Assembly (NCBI GenBank): GCA_964653595.1
Contig: CAZZHH010000008.1
Coordinates: forward strand, 1 to 64,000
Length of the DNA: 64,000 nt
Source of the DNA: JBAXTE01 sp964653595
Lineage (GTDB): Bacteria > Bacteroidota > Bacteroidia > Bacteroidales > WCHB1-69
Direction of reading: 5' to 3'
Positions 32,680 to 42,405 of the stretch are shown piece by piece; within the stretch, counting starts at the first letter, position 1, and each line of letters begins with the position of its first letter. The position numbers and the translations under genes were made by a program. Below the pieces are notes generated by a model. It saw only the letters and a list, made by a program, of their open reading frames with translations. It had not been told where the DNA came from and made no database searches.

Positions 32680-34596
32680 TTATTTTGTTTTTTGTTTATA
32701 ATTCATTACTAATCCTAGTTGGAAGTTTCTCATTGGCATGGGGCGGTAAGATATTACATAATAGCTTTTATTCCAAAGGTTGTCGATGGTGAAAAAACTA
32801 TTTATCTGGTATTTCTTCAAGGTTTTATTTATATCAAATCGAATAGAACCAATATCGTAAGGATCTAAATAAGATGAGTGATCTGTTGAGGTGTATCTAT
32901 ATCCAGTGTAACTATGTCTATACGTTAGTGTAACTGTTTTATAATTGATGCTAAACTTTGCTCCACCACTATAAATTGGGACATACATTAGTTGTTTGCC
33001 AACAGATTGATCGTTGATACTGGATGCTTTTTGGTTAGTGGATAAAACATAGTTCGTGTTAACAGAAAATAGTAAATTAATTTTTTTAGCTTTTAAAGCA
33101 ATTTTTGAGTTGGTTTCAAGGCCTCTACTCCAAACCGACAATATGTTTTTAGGAGTCCAAAAGCTAGAAGATGGCAGCCAGACAATCCAATTGGTTACAT
33201 CTCTGTCGAAATAGGTTATTTCGGTGTTAATAGTGGTTTTATCATTCGAAAGGGCGAAGGTTAATCCTACTTCCTTATGAAATCCTTCTTCAGGCAATAG
33301 GTCTCTATTTCCACCAGGATTCCAATATAAATCGTTGAATGAAGGAATTCGATATAATTTGCTTATGTTAGCTTTTAAGGTAAGATTAGAATATATTCGA
33401 TACATAGTTCCCAATGAATAGGTAAAGGGTGTTCTGTGGTTGTCTATAAATTCTTGACGGATTGAGCTACTAATCGAAAATTTTTGATTTTTGTTTTGAT
33501 ATTGATGCGATGCAAAAAAAGTGGTACTATTCCTAATTGGCTTTTCTAAATAACCGTTGCTTTCGGCAGTATTAAAAGAATTATTTATTCCAATATTCAG
33601 CAAATGATAGGGATGGATTTTCCATTTCGTTTCTATTTCTGAGATGATTGAATTTGATTTTGAGGTGTCGTTGGTTTGAGTAGAGGGGTCTATGTAATTA
33701 ATTTGATCATTCAAAGATGCAATTCTGAAATTTGTGGTGATATTTTTAAAAACATATTGCCAATCCGCTGATAATCGGATAGATTGATCGGTTTGATTTT
33801 TATTGCTATTGTTTTCTAATGTTGTTGCTGGGATGTTTCTATTGGCTTGTTGCGACCAAAATGAGATGCTTAATTTTTGTTTTTTTGAAATAAGTATATG
33901 GTTGTTGTTTTGTATACTTATACCTCTTATTTGAGCGTTTTTTTGGCTTTGAGTTGTAGAAGTACCCTCTGGGGATGATGTTTTATATAAAAAGTTATTT
34001 CCTGCATAAGTGTTGGTGTACAATAAAGAAGATGATATTTTATTGTTCCCGAATTTTAGAGAGATACTTTGACCAACTGATTGAAAACTGCCTCCATTTA
34101 TTCCATATTCAACGATTAATCCTGAGTTAAAGTGGGGTGAATTGCTAATGTGGATAGCACCTCCAATGGCTCCACTTCCCCATAGTGCACCTACTCCTCC
34201 GCACTGTAACGCTATATTTGAAGAAGAACTTATTGGAATTAACGACAAATCTAGTTGTCCATTTTGGGTGCTGTTTATATTGAAGCCATTCCACAGGATT
34301 GCAGTCTGAGAAGCGCTACCTCCTCTAAACGAAGTAGTTGCCAGGGAACCCATTCCGTATGTTTTTATGGAAATTGGACCTTCGGTGGAAAGCAAATCTG
34401 CCAAACTCTTATTTTGGAATTGAAAGATGGTGTTTGAATCTATATACAATGTTTTTATGCCAGTAGAGAATTGTTGAACTCTGGACGTCTCTATCAAGAC
34501 TTGCTGAAGGATGGTTGCAGAATCCCTCTTCGATTGAGATATCCCATTGAAGAATAGTGCATTTAGTATGAGTAAAACAATAAATTTTTCGTTCAT
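32680..34596 (-). CDS. TonB-dependent outer-membrane receptor, BtuB-like (cobalamin)
   Basis: The protein has 638 residues. A signal peptide (cleaved near NGISQS, ~20) is followed by a plug domain: LLSTEGPISIKTYGMGSLAT, TSFRGGSASQTAILWNGF and GSGAIGGAIHISN (~40-155). A 22-strand-type barrel ends in the aromatic-rich C terminus. A typical TonB box is not obvious. The cobalamin riboswitch in its leader identifies the likely substrate as B12 or another corrinoid. It is the first gene of the four-gene operon. Confidence 0.9.
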   Translation of the reverse strand: MNEKFIVLLILNALFFNGISQSKRDSATILQQVLIETSRVQQFSTGIKTLYIDSNTIFQFQNKSLADLLSTEGPISIKTYGMGSLATTSFRGGSASQTAILWNGFNINSTQNGQLDLSLIPISSSSNIALQCGGVGALWGSGAIGGAIHISNSPHFNSGLIVEYGINGGSFQSVGQSISLKFGNNKISSSLLYTNTYAGNNFLYKTSSPEGTSTTQSQKNAQIRGISIQNNNHILISKKQKLSISFWSQQANRNIPATTLENNSNKNQTDQSIRLSADWQYVFKNITTNFRIASLNDQINYIDPSTQTNDTSKSNSIISEIETKWKIHPYHLLNIGINNSFNTAESNGYLEKPIRNSTTFFASHQYQNKNQKFSISSSIRQEFIDNHRTPFTYSLGTMYRIYSNLTLKANISKLYRIPSFNDLYWNPGGNRDLLPEEGFHKEVGLTFALSNDKTTINTEITYFDRDVTNWIVWLPSSSFWTPKNILSVWSRGLETNSKIALKAKKINLLFSVNTNYVLSTNQKASSINDQSVGKQLMYVPIYSGGAKFSINYKTVTLTYRHSYTGYRYTSTDHSSYLDPYDIGSIRFDINKTLKKYQINSFFTIDNLWNKSYYVISYRPMPMRNFQLGLVMNYKQKTK

Positions 34597-34633
34597 AAAG
34601 ATTTAGTACTTTTACAAACGAGAAGAAGGAAAC

Positions 34634-34682
34634 TTGAATGGAGGAAATCCTCTGATTCAAATTGCTTTTTTCCCGAAGCAAT
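34634..34682 (-). promoter_or_regulatory. Expression platform hairpins of the cobalamin riboswitch
   Basis: Two stem-loops lie between the aptamer and the btuB-like start. ATTGCTT/AAGCAAT is at 34661-34682. At 34634-34660, TTGAAT/ATTCAA encloses GAGGA/TCCTC. The second is short, not followed by a T run, and about 38 bases before the ATG. Control of translation or transcript elongation is plausible, and the mechanism is undecided. Confidence 0.5.
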
Positions 34683-34700
34683 ATTATCATTTTTTTTTTG

Positions 34701-34862
34701 CAATTGGCAGGTCTCCTGGCTAGTTCTCGTGCCGCCTTCCCATTAGATTATTAACAGTGGCTTGTAGTGCACTTTTCGATTTTCACGAAAGAACTTACAG
34801 TTGCGGGTACAGCTCTCGTTTTTCACGAGATTCCCTCTTACTTCTCATTATGCATGAGAACC
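34701..34862 (-). ncRNA. Cobalamin riboswitch
   Basis: Read on the minus strand the conserved blocks appear in order: the P2 arm GGTTCTCATGC, then GAGGGAATC, GCTGTACCCGCAACTGTAA (core), GCCACTG, ATGGGAAGGC, and the B12-box-like AGCCAGGAGACCTGCC near the 3' end. This is the class I aptamer. It lies 105 bases upstream of the BtuB-like receptor gene and should switch the operon off when adenosylcobalamin or a related corrinoid is abundant. Confidence 0.93.
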
Positions 34863-34872
34863 AATTACGGTG

Positions 34873-34880
34873 CAAATGTA
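34873..34880 (-). promoter_or_regulatory. -7 box of the cobalamin operon
   Basis: Minus-strand TACATTTG fits TAnnTTTG and places the transcript start just before the aptamer. Confidence 0.6.
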
Positions 34881-34883
34881 TAA

Positions 34884-34921
34884 AAAAAAATTACATAGCA
34901 CAATTGTTATGTAATTTTTTT
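34884..34921 (-). terminator. Terminator of the TPR/outer-membrane barrel operon
   Basis: AAAATTACATA pairs with TATGTAATTTT around a 10-base loop. T runs stand on both sides, so it could work in either direction. It separates the barrel gene from the cobalamin promoter. Confidence 0.8.
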
Positions 34922-34971
34922 ATTCAGCCGGTAAGTGATCACTTAATAAAGGACCTATTATTTACTGGATG

Positions 34972-36684
34972 TTATTCTGCTTTTTTGTTTTTTGTGGTAG
35001 GTTGGTTTCCTCCAAAAGAGTAGCTAATTCCCAGTAAGAAGTTAAATCTTTGCGAAGGATAATTAAACAAATAGTAGTTTCTAGATCCTACGATATTATT
35101 TAAGTTAAGAAATGCACCTAGATTTTTTGTATATCTATATTCCAACCCAATGTTAAGGTCGAATATTGGTTTAAGTGATTTTTTTTCAAATACTCCATTG
35201 GAGTTTATATCTTTCGAAACGATGCCATTAACTATAAACATATTTGTTTGAATGATGAACTTGTTTTGAATGTTATAATGTCCAAGAAGAGAAATGTCAA
35301 ATACAGGTTTGTGCCACGATTCGAGCTCTTTTTCTAAGGTATACTGGTAGTAATTGGTGCTAAGCATAACCCACCATCTTTCCTGATTTCGATAGGTTAT
35401 ATCTGCTTTTAAGTGAACTAATTGTGCATTGTCGGAAACCGTATTGAATCTGTTTTTTTGAGGGTAAAGGGTGTCTGTAATATAGAATAGCATGTTGTTT
35501 ACCTTCGATGCGTCGCCAAAGATATTGAGCTGTAATGTTGAACTTAGGTTACTTTCGAATGCAGCGTAGAATTTATATTTTGTATCTTGGAATGTTAAGT
35601 TGAAATCTTTGCTAAGAAAAGGGTTTTCCGACATTGCTTTTCGGTAGGTAAAACGTTCCAAATCTCCAGTAATACCTGCTTTAAGAGCCATGATTTTTGG
35701 AATAATGGTGAAATTTGCTTCCGCAAAAGGGTATGCATGAAAATTCCCTGTACTTCCTGTTTCTGATTGAATTACGGCATTAAATCCCAGTTTTAATTGA
35801 TATTCTTTATAGGTAGTTGCGATAAATGGTTGAATTTTTACTAATGAATAGTCTCTTATTTTTAGAGTATCCCACTTGTTGTTCACATAATCGAGGCTTA
35901 TAATACCGCCAATGGATTGATAATCTGTAATCTTAAGCCATTTAATTTTTTTGGACAACTCGCTATTGATTTGAAGAACATTTTCGTTGTTTTGATTATT
36001 GTCTTCCAAATAATGGTACTTGATTCGGTAGTTGTTTTTTAGTTGATACTCGGATGAATTGTTGGATTTAAGTTTAACATCATAAGTCATCATGTTTATC
36101 AAATGTCTTAAATCACCTTTTGATAAAGTGGTATGTGGAGGATCATTCGGATTAAAACCATAGTATTGTACTTGATCTCGATTAAAATCTGCAGAACCTT
36201 CGAGGGTATATTTTGAGAAAATCTTTTTACCATAAAGCTCAATTTCGCTATTGGCATATCCTGGGTATGCATGATTTTTTATAGATCCTGTTGAGTTAAT
36301 ATGCTTAATATGTGCGCCGATAGAGGTGTTTGAAGATCTAGTGTTGTTCAAAAAGAGTTCGAAGTATGGAGTGTTGTAATTTCCAAAACCTACTTTAATT
36401 AAGTTTCTATATAGTCGTGTAATTGGCTCTCCTGAAACTTTTGCAGGATTAATTGGAAGGGGAGTGTATTGAGTTTCAAAGAAAGTAGGTTCTATGTGAT
36501 AATTCATTTTTGGTTGAGAGCTGACAGTGTCTACAATGGTTGGTTTTGTGTTAATCTTAAAGGCATCTGTAAGAACTGGATCAAAGCCATGCACTATTCT
36601 CACTTCTCCTACGGGTTGTGCATAAATAGTTCCGAACAAAAGGGGAATTAATATTAAATGGCAAATTTTGATATATGTTTTCAT
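34972..36684 (-). CDS. Outer-membrane beta-barrel protein without a plug domain
   Basis: The protein has 570 residues with a signal peptide cleaved near GTIYAQP (~22). After ~75 residues of linker come many alternating amphipathic strands (IKVGFGNYNTPYFELFLNN, TLEGSADFNRDQ, LKLGFNAVIQSETG, LNIGLEYRYTKNLGAFLNLNN). The end, FNFLLGISYSFGG, resembles the closing strand of TonB-dependent receptors, but no plug or TonB box is present. It follows the giant TPR gene by 42 bases on the same strand, suggesting that the two act together at the outer membrane. The function is unknown. Confidence 0.75.
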   Translation of the reverse strand: MKTYIKICHLILIPLLFGTIYAQPVGEVRIVHGFDPVLTDAFKINTKPTIVDTVSSQPKMNYHIEPTFFETQYTPLPINPAKVSGEPITRLYRNLIKVGFGNYNTPYFELFLNNTRSSNTSIGAHIKHINSTGSIKNHAYPGYANSEIELYGKKIFSKYTLEGSADFNRDQVQYYGFNPNDPPHTTLSKGDLRHLINMMTYDVKLKSNNSSEYQLKNNYRIKYHYLEDNNQNNENVLQINSELSKKIKWLKITDYQSIGGIISLDYVNNKWDTLKIRDYSLVKIQPFIATTYKEYQLKLGFNAVIQSETGSTGNFHAYPFAEANFTIIPKIMALKAGITGDLERFTYRKAMSENPFLSKDFNLTFQDTKYKFYAAFESNLSSTLQLNIFGDASKVNNMLFYITDTLYPQKNRFNTVSDNAQLVHLKADITYRNQERWWVMLSTNYYQYTLEKELESWHKPVFDISLLGHYNIQNKFIIQTNMFIVNGIVSKDINSNGVFEKKSLKPIFDLNIGLEYRYTKNLGAFLNLNNIVGSRNYYLFNYPSQRFNFLLGISYSFGGNQPTTKNKKAE

Positions 36685-36726
36685 TTTTTAAAGTGTTATT
36701 GAATTATTTGAGTGCTTTTTTAACTT

Positions 36727-39700
36727 TTACTCTTTAATGCCATTGATTTCGTTCATGGAATTTGATTTTGGCTTGTTTTGGCTGTTTTCAATTTCTATGA
36801 TTGCATTGTATTTATCGGTAGCAATTTTTCTAATTTCTTCTCCATTTTGATCAGTGACATCATAGCCATCGATGATGCTTTTAAACGTATGTTTTGCTTG
36901 AAAAAGGTTTCCTTTTTCTACGTATACATCTCCAAGCAGTATGAATGATTTTGCAACCCAATATTCATATTGAGAATCCGCATTAATTAGTTCAAATACC
37001 TTTTTCTCTGCCATATCGAAGTTGCCTCTTCTGAATTCAATATAGGATATGGTGTATTTAGCTTCAGCACCTGCTTCTGATTTGCTTTTAAGAAGCGTTA
37101 TACATTCGTTGTTAGCCATCGTTAAGCTATCAATTGCTAATGCAGATCGAATAATTATCAAGCTACTCTCTTCTGTTTGAGAGATGTTAAGTTTTTCTAT
37201 TTTTTTAAATTCCTGTGCTGCTTTAATTGCTTCAACATAATTCTTTTGGTTATACAGAATTCTCATTTTTCCCGCGCTAGCAATGGTGATATTGTTTTTC
37301 TCGTTTGCAATTGCTTTTAGTCTCTCATAATATTTCAGAGCGTTATCGTAATTGTTAGATGCGTACTCAATTCCTGCTGCTGTCAATAGGGATTTCTCTT
37401 CGTGAACGGATCCTTTCGCGTTATTGATAATGTATTCGTATCCTTTAAGTGCATCTGCCGATTTTCCATTTCTCATATCACACTCTGCACTGTAAAATTG
37501 TGCTTGCGTGATGAAAAATCCATTCGGGAATTTGACAATATAGTCTGAAAAACCTTTTCGTGATTTGTCACAATCGTTAGTTAAGTATAAATTGTAAGCT
37601 GTTTTAAAGGTTATCGAATCTTGCTCTGTATTTGATATATTGGCAAATGGAATAGCTTGTACATATTTGAAGAATTCATCTATGTTGTTCTCCTCCATGT
37701 ATATATTTTTAATATTCATCAATGCACTTTTGCTTTCGTCGGTATTTGGATACTCGGATACTACTTTTTTAAGCGAATTTAAAGCTCTATCAATTTGATC
37801 AGAGTTTGTGTAAACTAATCCAAGTTCAAGAAGAGCCGACTTTTGGTATTGACTATTTGGGTAGTTGCTAATTAAAGTATTAAAGGTTTCGATAGCCATC
37901 GGAAAATTTCCTTTGGTGTTATATGCAATTGCCAATTGGAAATAGGAATCGTCAATATAGTTTGAGTTAGGGAACTTTGAGATGAGTACTTTAAAGGTTT
38001 CAATTTTGTCATCATTTTTAGACGAAGCACCTTGGGATAATGCTTTTTGGTATAGAGCGTAATCAACATCTAATACGTTGAATTCGATTACCTTGGTGTA
38101 ATAGGTGATTGCCTCGGAGAAGTTTTTTTGAATAAAAAAACAATCGGCGGTTCTGTTCAATGCATCGCTTATGATTTTTTTATTTTCTATTTTGTTGCTT
38201 CCGTCGTTAAATTTTCGAAATGCAGTTAGTGCACTGCTGTATTTTTTCTGTTTAAACCAGCTGTAACCAATGGTATAATTTGCCGATATGAATTCATTTG
38301 TTTCAAAAGCTCCAGGGGAGGTTAAAAATTTGTTCATCATGGAGATTGTGGAGTCGTATTTTTCGGTGCGATAATACGACTCGCCTAACCAATAATACGA
38401 TTGAGCAGTAAATGATTTGTTGTAAGGTTGAAGTAGCGATTTTTGAAACATGGTAATCGCTTCCGCAAAATTATCATCGTTGTAGAGCTCTAGTGCTCTA
38501 AAATGGGTCATACGTTGGTAAGATGCCAATAGTTTAGGCCCTTTTTTGTTTATTTTTTCGAGTGAAACGATTGCGGATTTATAATTTTTTGTGCTTTCAT
38601 ATATTGCAACTAAATAACTATTTACTTCGTCAATATTGGATGAGTTTGGATAGGTGTTTACAAAGTTTTCAAAAGAGACTATCGCATTTTGAAAAGGATT
38701 TGTGGATAGTTCATATTGCAATTTAGCATAATTGTATAAGGCATCTTCTTTTATTTTGGGAAGATAATTGAGTTTATAAGCCTCGTTAAACGAGGTGGCA
38801 GCAAAGTTTTTTTTGTTGAGTTTGAGATAGCAGTCTCCAATTTGATAATAGGTGATTTGACTTAGGGAGTCTTGAACACTCGTCACTTCTGCGAAATATT
38901 TGATTGCCTTATCGAATTGGTTTGTACGATAAGATGCATATCCAATTTGGTAATAGTCGTTTCTGTTTGCTTGTACCGAGCTTTTTTCAATATATTGTTC
39001 AAAGTAAGGAATAGATTCTGCAAAAAGGTTTGTGTTGTAGTATGCCTCACCAATCATTCGAATAATATCTGGTTTGCGTTTTTCGGAAGACTTTTCTAAG
39101 AGGGATGGTCCTTCTTCTAGAATTTTTTGATATTTTCCTTGTAAATGGTGTATTTGTATGATGTAAAATGGTACAATTGGATTGAAATATTCATCCTCCT
39201 TGAGCGATTCAAATCCGATACGAGCGGTTTCGTAGTTTTTTTCGCTATACGCAATGTGAGAATAATAATAGGTGGCTGGTGCTTTGTATTTCGAGTCTAT
39301 GTCTTTCACTTGAATAAGGTGTTTTTTAGCTTCCACATAGTTGCTGTCGATGAAAAAACAATAACCTTTTCTGTAATTAAACTCCGATTTTTGATCGTTT
39401 TTTAAATCGCTAAAGTCTACCATTGCTAATTGATTTAAGCATTTTTTAAACGATTTATTCTGGAAATAATACCTAGCTAAATAGAAATGAGCGGAACCTA
39501 TGTTCGTATGCAACGGATATTGATCAAAATAGTCAAGGTATAACTGCTCTGTGTTTTTATGCATTAAATTACCAGCACAAAAAGCATTGTAATAGAACGA
39601 CATTGCTCTGAGTTCGTTGTCTCTAATAGGAATTAACTCTATTACTTGTTCAAAAGCATGCTGAGCAGCTACAAATTTTTCTTTTTGTATTAACTCTATC

Positions 39701-39816
39701 CCATCTCTAAATATTGCTTCTGGCGACTGGTATATTGCAGTTTTCTGAGCCATGATATTTGAAAACAATAGGCTGGCTATCAGTAAAATAATGATTTTTT
39801 TGAAAAGTTGTGTCAT
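36727..39816 (-). CDS. Large periplasmic tetratricopeptide-repeat protein
   Basis: The protein has 1029 residues. The signal peptide (LLIASLLFSNIMAQ, ~23) exports it. The rest is a near-continuous array of TPR-type helices, for example AIFRDGIELIQKEKFVAAQHAF, AESIPYFEQYIEKSS, SYYWLGESYYRTEKYDS, NSQYQKSALLELGLVYTNSD and AKHTFKSIIDGYD. Some repeats resemble YbgF/BamD-like periplasmic scaffolds. It probably forms a long superhelical scaffold. It is the first gene of a pair with the outer-membrane barrel. No promoter box was found with confidence. Confidence 0.85.
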   Translation of the reverse strand: MTQLFKKIIILLIASLLFSNIMAQKTAIYQSPEAIFRDGIELIQKEKFVAAQHAFEQVIELIPIRDNELRAMSFYYNAFCAGNLMHKNTEQLYLDYFDQYPLHTNIGSAHFYLARYYFQNKSFKKCLNQLAMVDFSDLKNDQKSEFNYRKGYCFFIDSNYVEAKKHLIQVKDIDSKYKAPATYYYSHIAYSEKNYETARIGFESLKEDEYFNPIVPFYIIQIHHLQGKYQKILEEGPSLLEKSSEKRKPDIIRMIGEAYYNTNLFAESIPYFEQYIEKSSVQANRNDYYQIGYASYRTNQFDKAIKYFAEVTSVQDSLSQITYYQIGDCYLKLNKKNFAATSFNEAYKLNYLPKIKEDALYNYAKLQYELSTNPFQNAIVSFENFVNTYPNSSNIDEVNSYLVAIYESTKNYKSAIVSLEKINKKGPKLLASYQRMTHFRALELYNDDNFAEAITMFQKSLLQPYNKSFTAQSYYWLGESYYRTEKYDSTISMMNKFLTSPGAFETNEFISANYTIGYSWFKQKKYSSALTAFRKFNDGSNKIENKKIISDALNRTADCFFIQKNFSEAITYYTKVIEFNVLDVDYALYQKALSQGASSKNDDKIETFKVLISKFPNSNYIDDSYFQLAIAYNTKGNFPMAIETFNTLISNYPNSQYQKSALLELGLVYTNSDQIDRALNSLKKVVSEYPNTDESKSALMNIKNIYMEENNIDEFFKYVQAIPFANISNTEQDSITFKTAYNLYLTNDCDKSRKGFSDYIVKFPNGFFITQAQFYSAECDMRNGKSADALKGYEYIINNAKGSVHEEKSLLTAAGIEYASNNYDNALKYYERLKAIANEKNNITIASAGKMRILYNQKNYVEAIKAAQEFKKIEKLNISQTEESSLIIIRSALAIDSLTMANNECITLLKSKSEAGAEAKYTISYIEFRRGNFDMAEKKVFELINADSQYEYWVAKSFILLGDVYVEKGNLFQAKHTFKSIIDGYDVTDQNGEEIRKIATDKYNAIIEIENSQNKPKSNSMNEINGIKE

Positions 39817-40064
39817 GTTGTTATTCTATGTTTGAGTCAAAAAAATGAATCGTATTCAATCTTAAATGTGTGAATTATAGCATATCGTTGTTCATAAAAC
39901 TATAATGCACGAAATAAAATTACATATTTTTCCATACGCAATTTTCATCCTATTAACGGATTTATCAACAAAGAATTGTTTACACCTTTTCTTTTTTGTG
40001 AAGGAAATAGAGTGTTCAAAAATTCATTTTTCGAAGGCTAAATGGGTGATTTTTCCAGGTTTTG

Positions 40065-40712
40065 TCAAATATTAAAAATTTCACTCAAACGGTAATAGTT
40101 TACTCGATTTTGGCTTTCTATTTGAACTACTTTTATCATTTTTTCAGCCAATAGATTCACTGGCAATGGCTTTTGAGAATGCAAAATTCCTATTTTGTTT
40201 AAGCTTTCTATCATTTTCACGCTAAGATTCTCGAAAAATCTATGATCTTTTGTCAATCTTTTTAAAATCCCTGGTTGAAAGATATGAATTTTTTCAAAGT
40301 CTAAAGGGGTAATTGCCTCTTCTAGTTCTCCTTTCATGCGTGAATAAAAAATTGGCGATTTTGATTTTGCGCCGAAGGCAGATACCAACACATAGGTTTT
40401 CACACCATTAAGGGATGCCTGTTTAGCAACAGAATATTGATGCCCATAATCTATTTCATGTTGATTTTTTTTACTTTTAGCTTGTTTTAATGTAGTACCT
40501 AGTGCCGAAAAAAGAATGTCTCCTACTATATTTTCTTTCCAGCATTCTATCGATTTAAAATCTACTATAAATTTTTCTAATTTCGGATGAGAAAGCTCAA
40601 TATCTCTTCGGATAAATATTTTTATTTTCGAAAAATTTGGATCAGAGAGTAGTTGATTTAACAAATTTCTTCCAGTTGCACCAGTTGCACCAATTATTAT
40701 TGCGGTTTTCAT
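40065..40712 (-). CDS. NAD(P)-binding Rossmann protein, TIP30/HTATIP2-like
   Basis: The protein has 215 residues of the atypical SDR type. IIGATGATGRNLL (5-17) is the dinucleotide-binding loop, ILFSALGTTLKQA follows, and YSRMKGELE carries the YxxxK pair (~122-126). It probably binds NADPH and acts as a small reductase or sensor. The substrate is unknown. It follows the DUF4139 gene at 40749 by 36 bases on the same strand. Confidence 0.8.
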   Translation of the reverse strand: MKTAIIIGATGATGRNLLNQLLSDPNFSKIKIFIRRDIELSHPKLEKFIVDFKSIECWKENIVGDILFSALGTTLKQAKSKKNQHEIDYGHQYSVAKQASLNGVKTYVLVSAFGAKSKSPIFYSRMKGELEEAITPLDFEKIHIFQPGILKRLTKDHRFFENLSVKMIESLNKIGILHSQKPLPVNLLAEKMIKVVQIESQNRVNYYRLSEIFNI

Positions 40713-40748
40713 ATTTTCAGAATTTAATGACTACTTTGTATTTGGATG

Positions 40749-42365
40749 TTAAAAAACCACATCTACTTTTTTGTCTTTAGGCCTTTTTAGCGTATAAATG
40801 TATTTTAGAGTTATTGTTTCTTTTGCTTTCAAACTCAGAGCCCAAGTTAATATCCCTGATTCTAAATCGTAATGTGCATCGCCTAAGGTAATAATATTTA
40901 CCACAATATCCTCACTTTTTGCAATAGGAATTTGTTCTTCAATTTTTACTTTCATGGAGATATCTCTTGTGTTTTTCACTTTAATGGTATATTCAAAGGT
41001 CTCTTCAATCGAATTGGATAGTATTTTGTTTTTTGAATAATCGTTGCTTCTAATTCGCTCAATGCTGGTTGCTTTATCTTTTCCTAAAGATAAAATAAGT
41101 GTGTCGTTGAGACTTAGTGGATCAAAATCTACGGTGCCAACAAAAGAACCACCAAGAAAGATGTTCATGTCGCCAGATTCAAATCCTTTGTCATCTAATC
41201 CTGTAGTTTGAGCAGTAAGATATGCCGACAAATCTAATTCGGGGGCTGCATAAAGCTCGAAATTTGCATCAAAATTGTATTTTTTAAGGTCTAGGATGTA
41301 GGGTTTGTTATTCGATTCGATGGTATAGGGAACATCTATAGCAAACTCAATATTTGTAAGATTCTGATGGAGGGAAACGGTTCTATCTCCATCCTTAAAA
41401 GAAGAAGAACCTTCTGATCTTGAACCTCTTGTGCTGGTTACTGCGTCGTTGCTTTCTAATACTTTCGTTGTTTTTCGGTAATTTTTATAGCCTTTTGGCT
41501 GTTCGTAGGCATCTACATATCTTTTTTTAAGGATGGGTTTTTCATTGTTAATCATCGGATTTCCTGTACATACGGTAAGAGTTATGTTTGTCCAATCTAC
41601 TCCTGTATTTTGATATATTTGAGCTTTATGCGATAGATTGATTTTTCCGTTTAAATCATTTACTCTTGTATCGTATAGAGAGTTCCAACCAGCATTGTGG
41701 GCAAGATATTCAAGGTTCAATGTAGCATTTGTTTGTTCTGGGGCTTGAAGATCAATTTCAATTTTTGAAAAGTATTGCTCTTTGTCTTGATTTTTATGGA
41801 TTATTTCTTGAATATGGTTCGCCTCTGTATTTAACCTATTTATGGTGGTGTTAATTTGTTTTTGTTTTTGTTTTATTTGACTCATCCTTTGCGTGAAATA
41901 GAGAGTAATCTGCTTAAGTTCAAGGATGTTTAAACCAGTTTGCGAACCTTTTATTCCGTTGTTTTGAATAAGCATGCTCTCTTCTAATTTGGATGCTTCT
42001 AAGTATGCGTTTTGAATTTTTAGCAGATGTAAAATGCTGTCTCTTTTGGCAATCGCTATTTCGCCCCGTTGTTTGTTTATAGATTCTTTTTTTACATAAG
42101 AGAGACCTGTTTTTACTGCAATAATTGAAAAATTTCCAATACCATTTACTTGAACACTTTTATAGTTTATGCTTTGAGGAATACCAATTATTGAAACTCG
42201 ATTGAATCCAGGTTTTAATAAGGTTTTTGATTCACTTTTAATTACAGCGCCTTTTTGGTAAACGGTCACCGATTTTATGTGAGTGGATACCTCTTTTTCT
42301 GTTTGAGAATAGCTTTGCAAGGATGAGAAAATAATACAGATGGAAATTATTCTTTTAAAATTCAT
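40749..42365 (-). CDS. DUF4139-family protein (MuiA-like), copy 2
   Basis: The protein has 538 residues. A signal peptide is cleaved near LQSYSQT (~21). The DUF4140 N-terminal domain (SVTVYQKGAVIKSESKTLLKPG) is followed by a central coiled coil (~85-190: RMSQIKQKQKQINTTINRL) and the DUF4139 C-terminal domain (HNAGWNSLYDTRV, GVDWTNITLTVCTGNP, APELDLSAYLTAQ). The family is named after a mucoidy inhibitor and is exported; its molecular role is unknown. It is a tandem paralogue of 42406-44307, 40 bases apart. The linker inside the DUF4139 domain is short and serine-rich. Confidence 0.85.
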   Translation of the reverse strand: MNFKRIISICIIFSSLQSYSQTEKEVSTHIKSVTVYQKGAVIKSESKTLLKPGFNRVSIIGIPQSINYKSVQVNGIGNFSIIAVKTGLSYVKKESINKQRGEIAIAKRDSILHLLKIQNAYLEASKLEESMLIQNNGIKGSQTGLNILELKQITLYFTQRMSQIKQKQKQINTTINRLNTEANHIQEIIHKNQDKEQYFSKIEIDLQAPEQTNATLNLEYLAHNAGWNSLYDTRVNDLNGKINLSHKAQIYQNTGVDWTNITLTVCTGNPMINNEKPILKKRYVDAYEQPKGYKNYRKTTKVLESNDAVTSTRGSRSEGSSSFKDGDRTVSLHQNLTNIEFAIDVPYTIESNNKPYILDLKKYNFDANFELYAAPELDLSAYLTAQTTGLDDKGFESGDMNIFLGGSFVGTVDFDPLSLNDTLILSLGKDKATSIERIRSNDYSKNKILSNSIEETFEYTIKVKNTRDISMKVKIEEQIPIAKSEDIVVNIITLGDAHYDLESGILTWALSLKAKETITLKYIYTLKRPKDKKVDVVF

Positions 42366-42405
42366 AGCACAATTTTTTATAATGATGTATTCTAATATAA
42401 TTTGA

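Noticed and set aside
34972..36684. Call as a TonB-dependent receptor
   Set aside because: No plug domain or TonB box is visible despite barrel-like strands.
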